This document shows positions 62,858 through 64,000 of a stretch of 64,000 nt of DNA, piece by piece. Origin of the DNA: Taudactylus pleione (Eukaryota > Chordata > Amphibia > Anura > Myobatrachidae); contig JAUIMM010002327.1 in assembly GCA_031769625.1 (NCBI GenBank), forward strand, positions 1-64,000. Direction: 5' to 3'. How positions within the stretch are numbered: the first letter of the stretch is position 1; each line of letters begins with the position of its first letter. The notes beneath the pieces were generated by a model, which ran no database searches, was not told where the DNA came from, and was given only the letters and a program-made list of their open reading frames with translations. Both the position numbers and the translations under genes were made by a program.

Positions 62858-64000
62858 TTGATGTGAAATGGTTTTTCTCCCATGTTGCGTTTAAGAGAAA
62901 ACAGCAAATGCACGTTTTAGGCCAAAATGCATTGAAAGCAATGGAAACAACAAAAGTGCATATGTTGTGTTATCTCCTCTTGTAGCAAACACAAACAGCT
63001 CAAAATTTCACTGGATGTCTTGAAGACCAAGACCAACAAATGTGATGTGAAATGGTTTTTCTCCCATGTTGCGTTTAAGAGAAAACAGCAAATGCACGTT
63101 TTAGGCCAAAATGCATTGAAAGCAATGAAAACAACAAAAGCGCATACTTTGTGTTATCTCCACTTGTAGCAAACACAGACAGCTCAAAATTTCACTGGAT
63201 GTGTTGAAGACCAAGACCCACAAATGTGATGTGAAATGGTTTTTCTCCCATGTTGCATTTAAGAGAAAACAGCAATTGCTCGTTTTAGGCAAAAATGCAT
63301 TGAAAGCAATGGAACCAACAAAAGCGCATACTTTGTGTTATCTCCTCTTGTAGCAAACACAGACAGCTCAAAATTTCACTGGATGTGTTGAAGACCAAGA
63401 CCCACAAATATGATGTGAAATGGTTTTTCTCCCATGTTGCGTTTAAGAGAAAACAGCAATTGCTCGTTTTAGGCCAAAATGCATTGAAAGCAATGAAAAC
63501 AACAAAAGCGCATACTTTGTGTTATCTCCTCTTGTAGCAAACACAGACAGCTCAAAATTTCACTGGATGTGTTGAAGACCAAGACCCACAAATGTGATGT
63601 GAAATGGTTTTTCTCCCATGTTGCGTTTAAGAGAAAACAGCAATTGCTCGTTTTAGGCAAAAATGCATTGAAAGCAATGGAACAAACAAAAGCGCATACT
63701 TTGTGTTATCTCCTCTTGTAGCAAACACAGACAGCTCAAAATTTCACTGGATGTGTTGAAGACCAAGACCCACAAATGTGATGTGAAATGGTTTTTCTCC
63801 CATGTTGCGTTTAAGAGAAAACAGCAATTGCACGTTTTAGGCCAAAATGCATTGAAAGCAATGGAAACAACAAAAGCGCATACTTTGTGTTATCTCCTCT
63901 TGTAGCAAACACAGGCAGCTCAAAATTTCACTGGATGTGTTGAAGACCAAGACCAACAAATGTGATGTGAAATGGTTTTTCTCCCATGTTGCGTTTAAGA
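62858..64000. repeat. Start of next unit, probably a second 17-mer, cut by window end
   Basis: This matches 55868-57010 at an offset of 6,990 bp, from the atttga monomer onwards. It also matches the beginning of the 21-mer, so whether it is a 17-mer or a 21-mer cannot be decided within the window. The alternation seen so far predicts a 17-mer. The last monomer is incomplete (158 bases). Confidence 0.65.

Larger units (their letters stand above)
1..64000. repeat. Satellite DNA array, 184-bp monomer, about 348 head-to-tail copies
   Basis: Every line of the window reads as the same 184-bp unit in the same orientation, with no interruption and no flanking unique sequence at either end. Counting from base 1, the last monomer start is 63843, which is 347 x 184 minus 6. 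That net -6 equals the sum of the length changes I could find: four 1-bp insertions and ten 1-bp deletions. Monomers differ at a limited set of sites. Those I could track are: gcattg/gctttg; ggaaac/gaaaac/ggaacc/ggaaca/ggaaat; gcgcat/gtgcat/gcacat; tctcct/tcttct/tctcca; caggca/cagaca/caaaca; gtgttg/gtcttg; gaccaac/gacccac/taccc; atgtga/atatga/atttga; gcgttt/gcattt; caaatgcacg/caattgctcg/caattgcacg; ggccaa/ggcaaa. Neighbouring monomers are therefore very similar, and the HOR structure comes from combinations of these sites. Centromeric or pericentromeric location is inferred from array purity, unit length and HOR organisation. The family and species are not recognised. Confidence 0.98.

Noticed and set aside
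1..64000. CRISPR array
   Set aside because: Direct repeats are present, but there are no unique spacers. The whole 184-bp unit is repeated and there are no cas genes.
1..64000. Transposable element, telomere repeat, 5S or other RNA gene embedded in the array
   Set aside because: I read through all lines and saw no break in the 184-bp pattern, no TTAGGG-like runs, no long terminal repeats and no RNA gene boxes.
1..64000. Bacterial or phage origin
   Set aside because: A 64-kb pure satellite with HOR structure and CpG-type variation has no bacterial or phage counterpart I know of, and there are no genes in the window.

Overview
The whole window, from first base to last, is one head-to-tail satellite DNA array. 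The monomer is 184 bp and all copies lie in the same orientation. Taking base 1 as a monomer start, the last complete boundary falls at 63843, so the window holds 347 complete monomers plus 158 bases of a 348th. I see no unique sequence, no transposable element, no inverted block, no gene and no RNA gene. The consensus monomer is about 39% GC (64 A, 48 T, 36 C, 36 G in the first copy).

A 64 kb pure tandem array of a nucleosome-sized unit with higher-order repeat (HOR) structure is typical of centromeric or pericentromeric heterochromatin in a eukaryote. Variation is concentrated at CpG sites as C-to-T or G-to-A changes, which suggests a genome with CpG methylation, such as a vertebrate; this is inference. 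I do not recognise the family. It does not look like primate alpha satellite (171 bp), and I cannot name the species.

Layout: (1) 1-10.5 kb is a mosaic of 13-mer and 9-mer repeats. (2) 10.5-23.2 kb is a tandem pair of nearly identical 34-monomer units of 6,257 bp, each with nested 10-mer and 9-mer duplications. (3) 23.6-41.6 kb contains a 3.2 kb segment repeated 12,141 bp away and three copies of an 11-mer unit of 2,023 bp. (4) 40.7-52 kb contains a 17-mer/18-mer tandem pair, a 6.2 kb segment copied from 28.7-35.0 kb at an offset of 15,084 bp, and a run of 9-mer and 8-mer units. (5) 52 kb to the end is a strict alternation of 21-mer (3,863 bp) and 17-mer (3,127 bp) units, making a 38-mer super-unit of 6,990 bp.

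Nothing here works as a set of genes. The open reading frames are by-products of the repeat. What is biologically interesting is the array's history: layered HORs, single-monomer gains and losses, and single-base indels that act as lineage tags. A short dyad in each monomer is a possible structural or chromatin element. HOR boundaries were found by comparing rare variants by eye and are good to roughly 50-100 bp.
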